A stretch of DNA of 64,000 nucleotides from Streptomyces qaidamensis (GTDB lineage Bacteria > Actinomycetota > Actinomycetes > Streptomycetales > Streptomycetaceae): assembly GCF_001611795.1 (NCBI RefSeq), contig NZ_CP015098.1:8680001-8744000 (forward strand), read 5' to 3'. Under the pieces are notes generated by a model that saw only the letters and a program-made list of their open reading frames with translations, had not been told where the DNA came from and made no database searches. Position numbers and translations under genes: made by a program. This document shows positions 9,405 to 17,431 of this stretch, in pieces; positions within the stretch are counted from its first letter, which is position 1, and each line of letters opens with the position of its first letter.

Positions 9405-9417
9405 TATGCTTCACAGC
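9405..9417 (+). promoter_or_regulatory. candidate -10 element of a leaderless transcript
   Basis: TATGCT (9405-9410) ends 7 bases before the ATG of the 52-residue protein, the distance at which transcription usually begins, and no Shine-Dalgarno sequence lies between. A clear -35 hexamer is not obvious. This suggests a leaderless mRNA. Confidence 0.4.
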
Positions 9418-9576
9418 ATGTCCACCACTGTTGAAACCTCATCCGAGCGATCGGCTGACGAGGTCAACGAGGAGATCCGTGCGCTGTGGCGCCGGTCGGG
9501 CGGGACACTGAGCGTCGAGCAGCGCGAGGAGTACCAGCGGCTCGTCCTGGAGTGGGCCGCCGCGGCCCCGCAGTAG
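9418..9576 (+). CDS. small conserved Streptomyces protein, 52 residues
   Basis: Hydrophilic acidic helix-rich protein starting MSTTVETSSERS and ending EWAAAAPQ, with a central IRALWRRSGGTLSVEQREEY. It has no signal or membrane segment and no recognised function. Short proteins of this type recur in Streptomyces genomes. The start is the last ATG of an open frame beginning near 9328; the upstream part looks non-coding and contains a -10-like hexamer. No ribosome-binding site is seen, consistent with a leaderless message. Confidence 0.65.
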   Translation: MSTTVETSSERSADEVNEEIRALWRRSGGTLSVEQREEYQRLVLEWAAAAPQ

Positions 9577-9644
9577 CTGTCGCAGGCCCGAGCACCATCG
9601 CCCGCTGACGCATCGGACCCTCGTCGAAGGGCACCCCTGATCCA

Positions 9645-10469
9645 ATGGGTGCCCTTCTCGCACTTTCCTCGGCCGTCGTCTACGGCATCGTCGACTTCGC
9701 CGGCGGTCTGCTCTCCCGGCGCGTGCATCACACCGCCGTCACCTTCCTCGGCCAGCTGGGCGGGCTGCTGCTCGCCTGCGCGGGCGCCCTCCTCCTGCCC
9801 GCCGACGCCGTCCACCCTGCCGACCTGCTCTGGGGAGCGCTGTCCGGCGTCGGGAGCGGCACGGCCATGTGGTTCCTCAACCGCGGGCTGAGCAGAGGGG
9901 ACATGAGCGTCGTGGTGCCGGTGAGCGCCGTCACCGGTGTCGCGCTGTCGGTGCTGTGCGGGGTGCTCGTCCTCGGCGACCGTCCGGGTGCCGTCGCCTG
10001 GCTGGGCATCGCCGTCACGGTGCCCGCGCTGTGGTGCGTAGCCGGCGGCAGGGCCGGTGCCGGGAAGGGGACGGCGGACGGACTGGTCGCCAGCCTGGGC
10101 GTCGCCGTGCAGTACCTCGCCCTCGGCCAGGCCGGGCCCGGAAGCGGGCTGTGGCCCGTCGCCGCGGGCCGGGTCGCCGCGGTCCTCGTGCTCCTGCCGG
10201 ACGCCGCCCGGCCCGCCCGCCGGCTGAAGCTGCCGCCGGTCCGCTGCGTTCAGGCCGTCCTCACCGGGGCCGGTGCGGCCCTCGGCCTCGTGCTGTATCT
10301 GCTCGCCGCCCAGCGGCAGTTGCTGGCCGTCGCCGTGGTGCTGGCCTCCCTGTACCCGGCCCTCCCCGTGGTGCTGGGCCTCGTCCTGCTGCACGAGCGG
10401 ATCAGCCGCCGTCAGACGGTGGGGCTGCTGGGGGCGGGCCTCGCGACCGTGCTGCTCACCCTGGGCTGA
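9645..10469 (+). CDS. EamA/DMT-family transporter
   Basis: 274-residue integral membrane protein with about ten hydrophobic segments arranged as two EamA repeats (roughly 1-130 and 140-274). The second repeat ends with the conserved LLHERISRRQTVGLLGAG type of segment. Members of the drug/metabolite superfamily export small metabolites or amino acids; the substrate here is unknown. It stands alone between a small regulator-like protein and a convergent protease gene. Confidence 0.85.
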   Translation: MGALLALSSAVVYGIVDFAGGLLSRRVHHTAVTFLGQLGGLLLACAGALLLPADAVHPADLLWGALSGVGSGTAMWFLNRGLSRGDMSVVVPVSAVTGVALSVLCGVLVLGDRPGAVAWLGIAVTVPALWCVAGGRAGAGKGTADGLVASLGVAVQYLALGQAGPGSGLWPVAAGRVAAVLVLLPDAARPARRLKLPPVRCVQAVLTGAGAALGLVLYLLAAQRQLLAVAVVLASLYPALPVVLGLVLLHERISRRQTVGLLGAGLATVLLTLG

Positions 10470-10501
10470 CGGGCCCGTCCCGCGACCGCCGGCCACCCGC
10501 G

Positions 10502-11848
10502 TCATCCCCAAGTGGCCGAGTAGTACTGCCGGTACGCCTTGCGGTCCTGCTCCGCGCGGATCCACCGGGTCGCCACCAGGGCCACGAGGCTGCCCGCTAT
10601 GACGAGCATGCCGGGGCCCACATTGCGCGGGTCGGTGAGACGGCTCAGCACCGTCGACACGTCCGTGCCCGTGATCGGCGCCGACGAACCGGGCGAGGCC
10701 GCACCCGGCGAGGCCGACGGCGCGGGCGCGGCGCCCGTGCCACCGGACGACTTCGCCACGATCAGCTTGACGCCGAGCTCGGTCAGCGCCTTCGTCACCG
10801 GCTGGAAGAACGTCGTGCCGCCCGCCTTGCAGTCCCCACTGCCGCCCGAGGTCAGGCCGATCGCGACGCCGTCGGCGAACATCGGGCCTCCGCTGTCACC
10901 GGGTTCGGCGCACACGTTCGTCTCGATGAGACCGGTGACCGTGCCCTCGGGGTAGTTGACCGTCGCGTTGAGCGCCGTCACCTCTCCCTCGCGCAGTCCG
11001 CTGGTGCTGCCACTGCGGAAGATCTTCTGCCCGACCTCCGCATCGGCGACGCCCGTGATCCGCACGCCCTTGCCGTCACCGACCGCCACCACGTCCGCGC
11101 CCTTGCCCGCACGGCCGCCGTCGTACTTCACCAGGGAGTAGTCGTCGCCGGGGAAGCTCCCCCGGAGCGACGTACCGACCTGCTGCCGACCCTGGTCGTC
11201 GGCGAACCAGACCGAACCGTCGGGCCCGCAGTGCCCCGCCGTGAGGATGAAGTCGCTCTTGCCGTCGGTCACGTTGAACCCCGCCGAACAGCGCCCGGCG
11301 GTCGACAGGATGGGCTGCGCGCCGTTGAGCCGTGTCGTGAACCTGCCCTCGGTGCGCTCCATCCGCACGAACGAGCCGATGCCCTCGGCCACCTCGGTCA
11401 TCCGGGACCAGTCGGCGGCGGAGACGGTGCTGTCACCGCGTACCACCACCTGGTTGCTCTTGTAGTCCAGGGCCCACGACGTTCCGGCCACCCGGGGGGC
11501 CGAACGCAACGCCGTCGCAGCGGACTTGAGGTCGCTCATGCTGTGACGGACCATCTTGGCCTGCGCACCGGCCCGCTGCACCTCGGCGGCCGCCTTCTCG
11601 TCGGTCACCGCGACGACCGGCCGCCCGGCGGAGTCGATCCAGCTGCCCGCCGTGCGCGCGTTCCCGAGCCGGGACACCAGGTCGGTGCCCTCGCCCGTCG
11701 CCGGCGGCGCGGTGAACGGGACGCCGATGACCGGGGCCGACGGCTCGCTCGCCACGGCGTTGGTGACCATCGCTCCTCCGAGGAGGAGTCCGCCGACGGC
11801 CGCCAGCCGTGTCACTCGCCGGACGACCCGTCGTCGTGCGTGCCTCAT
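10502..11848 (-). CDS. membrane-anchored S1 family serine protease (streptogrisin-like)
   Basis: 448 residues. Arginine-rich signal peptide (1-34), a propeptide-like region (about 40-180), then a chymotrypsin-fold domain with an intact triad: His206 in TAGHC, Asp236 in GDDYSLV and Ser319 in GDSGGP. A Pro/Ala/Ser-rich linker (about 375-395) leads to a C-terminal membrane helix (LVIAGSLVALVATRWI) and a short basic tail. Secreted streptogrisins lack this anchor, so the enzyme should stay on the cell surface. It probably matures by removal of the N-terminal region. It is convergent with the EamA gene. Confidence 0.88.
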   Translation of the reverse strand: MRHARRRVVRRVTRLAAVGGLLLGGAMVTNAVASEPSAPVIGVPFTAPPATGEGTDLVSRLGNARTAGSWIDSAGRPVVAVTDEKAAAEVQRAGAQAKMVRHSMSDLKSAATALRSAPRVAGTSWALDYKSNQVVVRGDSTVSAADWSRMTEVAEGIGSFVRMERTEGRFTTRLNGAQPILSTAGRCSAGFNVTDGKSDFILTAGHCGPDGSVWFADDQGRQQVGTSLRGSFPGDDYSLVKYDGGRAGKGADVVAVGDGKGVRITGVADAEVGQKIFRSGSTSGLREGEVTALNATVNYPEGTVTGLIETNVCAEPGDSGGPMFADGVAIGLTSGGSGDCKAGGTTFFQPVTKALTELGVKLIVAKSSGGTGAAPAPSASPGAASPGSSAPITGTDVSTVLSRLTDPRNVGPGMLVIAGSLVALVATRWIRAEQDRKAYRQYYSATWG

Positions 11849-11970
11849 GCATGGCTCCCGAACCAGAACATCACGGTGCGAACACCGCAGGGCCCTCCTG
11901 GAGTTGAGTGCCCTTCATCCATACGGGGCGGAGCCGTGCCGTGTTCAGCGCACCGGTGATCTATTCGGCG

Positions 11971-12960
11971 TCACCCGGTGACCGGGGCCGCGAGCAGGGC
12001 CCCGCTGCGCGCGTCGCCCCACACCGAACCCGGATCGACGTAGGGCCGCAACAGGGCGGTGAGCGCCGGGTCCCCGCGGCCGTTCAGCTCGTCGGAGGCG
12101 ATCTTGCGGGCGATCCCGGCGAGGAAGTCCGCCACCTGCACCCGCGCGTCGTCACGCGCGACGACGAGCCGCAGCCCGGCCAGGCCGATCCCGGCCCGCC
12201 GTGCGGTCTCCTCGATCCATGCGATGCGCTCCGGCGTCAGCATGTTCTGCCGGTCGTGCACGAGGTGGACCGGCCGCCCGCTCCCGTTCCAGAGCGCGGC
12301 CGTCCGCACGATCGCCGGGAGCAGCGGGTTGAGCGGCGGGATCAGGGGCGGCCCGGCCAGGAATCCGTCCCGGTACGCCACCGCGCGGGGCCGGGTCGCG
12401 GCGAGCCGCTCCAGGATCCGTGCCGCGTCCGTCCGCGGATGCGCCCGGCGCAGGGTGTCGACGGTGCCGTAGAAGGCGTCCACCGGGTCCCCGTCGTGGC
12501 GGACCCGCAGCACCTGGTTGGCCGCCTCCAGGAACGCCCGCCAGCCGTCCTCCTCGAAGACCTCGCGCCCCGCGCGGAACAGAACGGCCGCCTCGGCCGC
12601 GTCGTCCAGCAGCAGGCCGAGGGTCCGGTCCACCACGAAGTACGTCTTCTCCATGAGGTGCACCCGCGCCTGCCCGTCGATCGGGCCCGTCGGCGCGAGC
12701 AGCCACTCCAGCACCGCACGGTGCTTCTCCCGCAGCAGGTGGGTCGCCTTGTACTCCTCGGCCGGTGACCGGATCCGGTCCCGGATCTCCCCGACCGTCG
12801 CCGCGGCCGACGCCATGGACAGTGAGACGCCGGCGTGCGCGAACACGTCCGTGTTGCCGCCGGTGAGGTTCTCACCGTCCGACCCCGACTCGTCGCAGGC
12901 GATCTCCAGCAACGCGCCCACCGCCCCGCCCCGCTCGCCGTCCGCACGATTCCCGCTCAC
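11971..12960 (-). CDS. DUF3800 domain protein
   Basis: 329 residues. The GTG start is chosen because AGGGGG lies 8 bases ahead and the family's opening acidic motif (IACDESGSDGEN) then follows near residue 17. The C-terminal part has the other family signature, VADFLAG near residue 285. DUF3800 proteins have an RNase-H-like fold with acidic metal ligands; their role is unknown, though some lie near mobile or defence genes. Here it faces a MalY-type enzyme only 24 bases away, so the two promoters overlap. Nothing nearby supports a defence function. Confidence 0.8.
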   Translation of the reverse strand: MSGNRADGERGGAVGALLEIACDESGSDGENLTGGNTDVFAHAGVSLSMASAAATVGEIRDRIRSPAEEYKATHLLREKHRAVLEWLLAPTGPIDGQARVHLMEKTYFVVDRTLGLLLDDAAEAAVLFRAGREVFEEDGWRAFLEAANQVLRVRHDGDPVDAFYGTVDTLRRAHPRTDAARILERLAATRPRAVAYRDGFLAGPPLIPPLNPLLPAIVRTAALWNGSGRPVHLVHDRQNMLTPERIAWIEETARRAGIGLAGLRLVVARDDARVQVADFLAGIARKIASDELNGRGDPALTALLRPYVDPGSVWGDARSGALLAAPVTG

Positions 12961-12984
12961 CGCACAGCCCCCTATCGTGTGCCC

Positions 12985-14163
12985 ATGACCAGGATCCCGC
13001 ACGAGACGTCCGGTGAACCGAATCCCCTGCAAGCCCTCACTCTCGACAACCTCCGGCAGCGCACCAGCATGAAGTGGCGCACCTACCCGGAGGACGTGCT
13101 GCCGCTGTGGGTGGCCGAGATGGACGTGCCGCTCGCCGAGCCCGTGGTGCGTGCCGTCACCGACGCGCTCCACCTCGGCGACACGGGCTACCCGGCCGGC
13201 ACCGCCTACGCGGAGGCCCTGGCCGCCTTCGCCGGGAAGCGGTGGGGCTGGGAGGGGCTCGCCGTGGAGCGCACCGCGATCGTGCCCGACGTCATGCTGG
13301 GTGTCGTCGAGATGCTCAAACTGGTCACCGGCCCGGGCGACACGGTGGTTGTGAACCCGCCCGTGTACCCGCCGTTCTACCTGTTCGTGGAGCACATGGA
13401 CAGGCGGGTGGCCGAGGCCCCGCTCGGGGCGGACGGGCGCATCGACCTGGGAGTCCTGGAGTCGTCGTTCCGGCAGGCCGTCGTGGGCGGGCGGCGAGCC
13501 GCCCATCTGCTGTGCAACCCCCACAACCCGACCGGCACCGTGCACACGGAAGAGGAACTGTCCGCCGTCGCCCGCCTCGCTGAGCGGTACGGCGTGCGCG
13601 TCGTCGCCGACGAGATCCACGCCCCGCTCGTGCTCGGCGGCGCCGGCTTCGTGCCGTATCTGAGCGTGCCGGGCGCCGAGCGCGGCCTGTCCCTGATGTC
13701 GGCCTCCAAGGGCTGGAACCTGCCCGGGCTCAAGGCCGCCCTCGCGGTCGCCGGGCCCGGGGCCGCGGCCGACCTGGACCGTATGCCGGAGGAGGTGGGG
13801 CACGGCCCGAGCCACGTCGCCGTCATCGCCCACACCGCCGCCCTGAGCGACGGCGTCACCTGGCTGGACGCCCTGCTGACCGGCCTCGACGGCAACCGGC
13901 GGCTGCTCGCCGACCTGCTCGCCGAGCACCTGCCCGCGGTCCGCTACCGCCCGGGCGACGCCACCTACCTGGCCTGGCTCGACTGCCGTGCCCTCGGGCT
14001 CGGCGACGACCCGGCCGACGTCTTCCTGCACCGCGGCCGCGTCGCCCTCAGCTCAGGCCTTCCCTTCGGCGCCGGCGGAGCCGGCCATGCCCGCCTCAAT
14101 CTGGCGGCCTCACAGGAGGTGCTCACGGAGGCGGTGCGCAGGATGGCGGCGGCGCTGCGCTGA
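12985..14163 (+). CDS. MalY/PatB-type aminotransferase (cystathionine beta-lyase-like)
   Basis: 392-residue fold-type-I PLP enzyme. The start giving MTRIPHETSG fits the family length. Recognisable blocks are LPLWVAEMD near the N-terminus, the cofactor-phosphate and pyridine contacts (NPHNPTG, VVADEIHAPL), and the Schiff-base lysine Lys242 in SASKGWN. MalY/PatB enzymes cleave C-S bonds of cystathionine or cysteine conjugates. It is divergent from the DUF3800 gene and followed 29 bases later by a small flavin/F420-type oxidoreductase. C-S lyase activity is the family expectation. Confidence 0.9.
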   Translation: MTRIPHETSGEPNPLQALTLDNLRQRTSMKWRTYPEDVLPLWVAEMDVPLAEPVVRAVTDALHLGDTGYPAGTAYAEALAAFAGKRWGWEGLAVERTAIVPDVMLGVVEMLKLVTGPGDTVVVNPPVYPPFYLFVEHMDRRVAEAPLGADGRIDLGVLESSFRQAVVGGRRAAHLLCNPHNPTGTVHTEEELSAVARLAERYGVRVVADEIHAPLVLGGAGFVPYLSVPGAERGLSLMSASKGWNLPGLKAALAVAGPGAAADLDRMPEEVGHGPSHVAVIAHTAALSDGVTWLDALLTGLDGNRRLLADLLAEHLPAVRYRPGDATYLAWLDCRALGLGDDPADVFLHRGRVALSSGLPFGAGGAGHARLNLAASQEVLTEAVRRMAAALR

Positions 14164-14192
14164 ACCCGGGGCACGCTCGTACACTTCCCGGC

Positions 14193-14573
14193 ATGGACGA
14201 CAGGACGCTGGACGAACTCGGCGCGGGCAAGTACCTGCTGGTCACCAGCTACCGCAGGAACGGCACGCCGGTCGCCACCCCCGTCTGGGTGGTGCGCGAC
14301 GGGGACGCGCTCGGCGTGTGGACGCCCGCCGACTCCTGGAAGGTGAAGCGGATCCGCAACCGCGCCGACGTGCTGATCGGCCCCTGCGACCTGCGCGGCA
14401 ACCCCACGGGCGACCAGGTGCCCGCGACGGCGGAGATCTGCGACGCGGCCACCACCGCCCGCTACCGCCGGCTCATCGGCCGCAAGTACGGCCTGACGGG
14501 CCGGCTGACCCTGCTCGGCAGCCGGCTGCGCCGGGGCGTGGACGGCACGGTGGGCATCCGCATCACCCTCTGA
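14193..14573 (+). CDS. PPOX-class F420-dependent oxidoreductase, small split-barrel protein
   Basis: 126-residue split beta-barrel of the pyridoxamine-phosphate-oxidase superfamily. It begins LDELGAGKYLLVTSYRRNG, a start typical of the small actinobacterial F420- or flavin-binding members, with the TPVWVV strand and a basic KVKRIRNRADV segment following. Probably reduces or oxidises a small substrate with F420; substrate unknown. It may be co-transcribed with the preceding PLP enzyme. A LacI-type box lies just after it, in front of the next gene. Confidence 0.8.
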   Translation: MDDRTLDELGAGKYLLVTSYRRNGTPVATPVWVVRDGDALGVWTPADSWKVKRIRNRADVLIGPCDLRGNPTGDQVPATAEICDAATTARYRRLIGRKYGLTGRLTLLGSRLRRGVDGTVGIRITL

Positions 14574-14580
14574 GGTCCGG

Positions 14581-14591
14581 CAAGCGCTTTC
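14581..14591. promoter_or_regulatory. LacI-type operator candidate ahead of the Gfo/Idh gene
   Basis: CAAGCGCTTTC around a perfect AAGCGCTT palindrome, 46 bases before the start codon. The same 11 bases occur at 30589-30599 ahead of the second sugar-importer lipoprotein gene, with GTCCGG also shared on the left. Central-CG palindromes of this kind are typical of LacI-family repressors. No LacI-family gene is present in the window. Confidence 0.5.
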
Positions 14592-14637
14592 GGCCGTGGG
14601 GGAGTGAGAGCCCCGTCCATGGGAAAGGGCACCTGCC

Positions 14638-15975
14638 ATGAGCCGAACCCCCGTCCTGCGCGCAGCCGTCGTCGGCACCGGCCACCGGGCCCAGCTGTTC
14701 ACCCGCGGCCTCGCCGAACGCCCCGGTCATGTCGTGGCCGCGCTGTGCGACCCCAGCCCGACCCGGATGGCCTTCCACAACCGGCTGCTGGCCGAGGCGG
14801 GCGCACCGGCCGCCACCGTGTGGGAGCCCGACCGCTTCACCGCCCTGCTCGCCGAGGAGGGCATCGACGAGGTCGTCGTCACCACCGTCGACGCCGAGCA
14901 CGACCGGTACATCGTCCCGGCCCTGAAGGCGGGCTGCCGGGTCGTCACCGAGAAACCGATGACCGTCGACGCGGAGCGCTGCGCCCGCATCCTCGACACC
15001 GTCCGCGCGACCGGCAACTCTCTGACGGTCGCCTTCAACTACCGCTTCAACCCCGTGCACGAGAAGGTCCGCGCCCTGCTCGCCGACGGGGCGATCGGCG
15101 AGGTGCTGTCGGTCCACTTCGAGTGGCTGCTCGACGTACGGCACGGCGCCGACTACTTCCGCCGGTGGCACCGCGAGAAGAGACACAGCGGCGGCCTGAT
15201 GGTGCACAAGTCCTCGCACCACTTCGACCTGGTGAACTGGTGGCTCGCCGACGAGCCCCGGGAGGCCTTCGGCTACGGGCGGCTCGGCTTCTACGGCCGC
15301 GAGGCGGGGGAGCGGCACGGACTGCGCCGGGACTACGACCGCGCCCACGGCGCCGAGCCGGCCGCCGGCGACCCCTTCGCCCTGGACCTCGCGGCCGACG
15401 ACGCCCTGCGCGCCCTCTACCTGGACGCCGAGCACGACGACGGCTACCTGCGCGACCGCAACGTGTTCGACGGGCCGGTCACCATCGAGGACGACATGTC
15501 CGTCCTGGTGCGCTACGCGCGCGGCGCGACGATGACGTACCACCTGACCGCCTACTCCCCCTGGGAGGGCTACCGGGTGATGTTCAACGGCAGCGCGGGC
15601 CGGCTGGAGCTCGAGGTGGAGGAGAGCCGCTGGCAGCGGCCGCCGAGTCGGGTCACCTCGGCGGTGGGCGCGGTGCACGGCGACACGGCGGCCGAGCACG
15701 CGGGGGGCGCCCGTCTCACCCTGCGCCCGCTGTGGCAGCCCCCGCAGGACGTGCCGCTCGCGGTCGCCCACGAGGCCCACGGCGGCGGTGATCCGCGCAT
15801 GCTCGACGCGCTGTTCGGGCCCGTCGGCCCCACCCGCCCGGCGGACGCCGGTGCCGGGGCCCGTCCCACGGCGACCGAACGCGACGGGGCGCTCGCCCTT
15901 GCGGTGGGACTGGCGGCGAACCGGAGCTTCGAGACGGGACGGCCCGTGCGCACCGACGAGCTGATCGCGGGCTGA
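14638..15975 (+). CDS. Gfo/Idh/MocA family oxidoreductase
   Basis: 445 residues, longer than the usual 330-390. The N-terminal Rossmann domain opens with AVVGTGHRAQ, with the conserved VTEKPMT signature near residue 105, and HKSSHHFDLVNWW near 195 matches the catalytic histidine region. The extra length lies in an inserted segment at about 230-290. Likely a sugar or glycoside dehydrogenase. It stands alone behind a LacI-type box shared with the 30.8-kb sugar importer, which suggests it processes what that importer brings in. Substrate unknown. Confidence 0.85.
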   Translation: MSRTPVLRAAVVGTGHRAQLFTRGLAERPGHVVAALCDPSPTRMAFHNRLLAEAGAPAATVWEPDRFTALLAEEGIDEVVVTTVDAEHDRYIVPALKAGCRVVTEKPMTVDAERCARILDTVRATGNSLTVAFNYRFNPVHEKVRALLADGAIGEVLSVHFEWLLDVRHGADYFRRWHREKRHSGGLMVHKSSHHFDLVNWWLADEPREAFGYGRLGFYGREAGERHGLRRDYDRAHGAEPAAGDPFALDLAADDALRALYLDAEHDDGYLRDRNVFDGPVTIEDDMSVLVRYARGATMTYHLTAYSPWEGYRVMFNGSAGRLELEVEESRWQRPPSRVTSAVGAVHGDTAAEHAGGARLTLRPLWQPPQDVPLAVAHEAHGGGDPRMLDALFGPVGPTRPADAGAGARPTATERDGALALAVGLAANRSFETGRPVRTDELIAG

Positions 15976-15982
15976 GGGCGTG

Positions 15983-16402
15983 TCAGCTCCAGGCCCGGTA
16001 CGGCTCGTCCAGGAGCTGGAAGACCGGCTCGCCCCGTACCGGGTCCTTGGCCGTGGACAGCCGCACCCGGTCCCCGCTGTGGATGCCGATCGGCGGGCCC
16101 ATCACCCGGCCGCGCACCACGAACCCCTCGGACATCTCTATCTGCGACACGTTGCGTGCCGCGGGGGTGTTGCGATGCACCACCGTGGAGTGGCGGACGG
16201 TGCCCGTGCCCTCTGCGCGCTCCGTGCGCAGCTCGCTGCCCCGGCAGACCGGACACAGCAGCCGGTGGTACATGGCGGTGCCGCACCAGGTGCAGCGCTG
16301 GAAGAAGATGGCCTCTTGGTGCCGGCCCCTCGGGTCGAGCAGACCCGTCGCGGAGCCGGCTGCCTGCTGAGCGACGCTTCCTGAGTGGTACACGCTGGTC
16401 AA
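15983..16402 (-). CDS. Zn-ribbon/OB-fold (DUF35) protein
   Basis: 139 residues. A rubredoxin-like zinc ribbon has two CxxC pairs (CTWC and CPVC, near residues 37 and 50), followed by an OB fold with the typical STVVHRNTP and PPIGIHSGDRV stretches. DUF35 proteins normally partner a thiolase-like enzyme and shuttle acyl-CoA, but no thiolase lies nearby. Its promoter region holds two tandem palindromes also found ahead of the adjacent TetR gene, so the two genes are probably co-regulated. It ends 7 bases from the convergent oxidoreductase. Confidence 0.85.
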   Translation of the reverse strand: MTSVYHSGSVAQQAAGSATGLLDPRGRHQEAIFFQRCTWCGTAMYHRLLCPVCRGSELRTERAEGTGTVRHSTVVHRNTPAARNVSQIEMSEGFVVRGRVMGPPIGIHSGDRVRLSTAKDPVRGEPVFQLLDEPYRAWS

Positions 16403-16492
16403 CTCCCTGCACTCGGCCGGAATCCGCGCACGCGATCACCCGCGCACACGTGTGCGCGGTTCGCCGTGCCACCGTGCACGCCGCACAGAGTA

Positions 16493-16528
16493 TGGCACTC
16501 AGTGCCACTAGTAAAGGCACTCCGTACC
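16493..16528. promoter_or_regulatory. tandem TetR operator candidates upstream of the DUF35 gene
   Basis: TGGCACTCAGTGCCA (16493-16507) is a perfect 15-base palindrome. A weaker copy, GGCACTCCGTACC (16516-16528), is centred 22 bases away. Both lie about 90-125 bases upstream of the DUF35 start. The motif recurs ahead of the neighbouring TetR gene. Confidence 0.7.
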
Positions 16529-16544
16529 ATCAATGTGAGGGCGC

Positions 16545-17252
16545 TCAGCCACGCCCCAGCGTGGCCTCGATCTCCTGCACCACCCGCCACAGCGGCGTCC
16601 CGCGCCGCGCCACGACGACCACCACGTCCTCCGGCTGCTCCGCCACCGGCGGCACCGGCACGCCTCCGAACGCCGACTGCACGTAGGCGAGTGCGTGGTC
16701 GACCGCGGTGCCGGCCTCGCCCCGCCCGTCCGAACGCAGCCAGGACCGCAGCGCGTTGTTGTGCGCCGCTACCACCGCCGCCGCGATCACGTCGGCCTGC
16801 AGGGTGCCCTCCCGGCGGGCGGCGAAGCGCCGGCGCAGATACTCGGCGAGGGCCCGCTCGTAGCGCCACACGACGGACAGTTCATAGGCGCGCAGCCCCG
16901 GCACCTGCCTGGTGAGGCGGTAGCGCTGCACCGAGAACGTCGGGTTCTCGGCGTACATGCGCAGCACGAGCCGTGCCGCGTCGCAGACCCGCCGCACGGG
17001 TTCGTCGTCGGAGCCGCCCGCGAGGAAGGCCGTCATGTCGGCCAGGCACCGCTCGTGGTCCGGGAAGACGACGTCCTCCTTGGACGGGAAGTACCGGAAG
17101 AACGAGCGCCGTCCGACACCGGCGAGCGCCACGATGTCGTCGACGGTGGTCTGCTCGTACCCCCGCTCCAGGAACAGCCGGAAGGCCGCCGCCACCAGGG
17201 CGTCACGCATGGGTGGCTTTCCGGCGCCGGTCTCGTCCGTCTCCGAGCTCAT
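16545..17252 (-). CDS. TetR family transcriptional regulator
   Basis: 235 residues. The N-terminal helix-turn-helix reads TVDDIVALAGVGRRSFFRYFPSK around residues 40-60, standard for TetR; the remaining helices form the ligand and dimer domain (RLTRQVPGLRAYEL region). The start is placed at the ATG giving MSSETDETG, because the open frame upstream runs through the operator region. Two copies of a GGCACT/AGTGCC palindrome lie 34-70 bases upstream, and two more lie behind its stop in front of the DUF35 gene. It is therefore likely autoregulated and controls that gene, perhaps sensing an acyl-CoA. Confidence 0.88.
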   Translation of the reverse strand: MSSETDETGAGKPPMRDALVAAAFRLFLERGYEQTTVDDIVALAGVGRRSFFRYFPSKEDVVFPDHERCLADMTAFLAGGSDDEPVRRVCDAARLVLRMYAENPTFSVQRYRLTRQVPGLRAYELSVVWRYERALAEYLRRRFAARREGTLQADVIAAAVVAAHNNALRSWLRSDGRGEAGTAVDHALAYVQSAFGGVPVPPVAEQPEDVVVVVARRGTPLWRVVQEIEATLGRG

Positions 17253-17284
17253 GGGCGCGAACGTAGCACCCGGAAGATCAGACG

Positions 17285-17321
17285 TGGCACTCAGTGCACA
17301 CCTCGGGTGGTACTGAGTGCC
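17285..17321. promoter_or_regulatory. tandem TetR operator candidates upstream of the TetR gene
   Basis: TGGCACTCAGTGCAC (17285-17299) and GGTACTGAGTGCC (17309-17321), centres 23 bases apart, match the palindrome pair at 16493-16528. They lie between the TetR start and the divergent peptidoglycan-binding gene. Confidence 0.7.
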
Positions 17322-17431
17322 CTGCCGGCCGGGCCCGGCCGGTCGCTGAACCCCGGACGCGCAGGCCGCGTATCTAGCGACAGGACGATCCCCGAAGACG
17401 GGCGCCCCCGGCCCGGACGAAGGAGTACAGC

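Noticed and set aside
11971..12960. DUF3800 gene as part of a defence island
   Set aside because: Its neighbours are a PLP enzyme and a protease with ordinary metabolic relatives; no restriction, nuclease or other defence genes are nearby.
11971..14031. A 686-residue leftward frame spanning the DUF3800 gene and the MalY-type gene
   Set aside because: Only the part from 12960 downward resembles a protein; the rest is the antisense of the PLP enzyme with GC-driven lack of stops.
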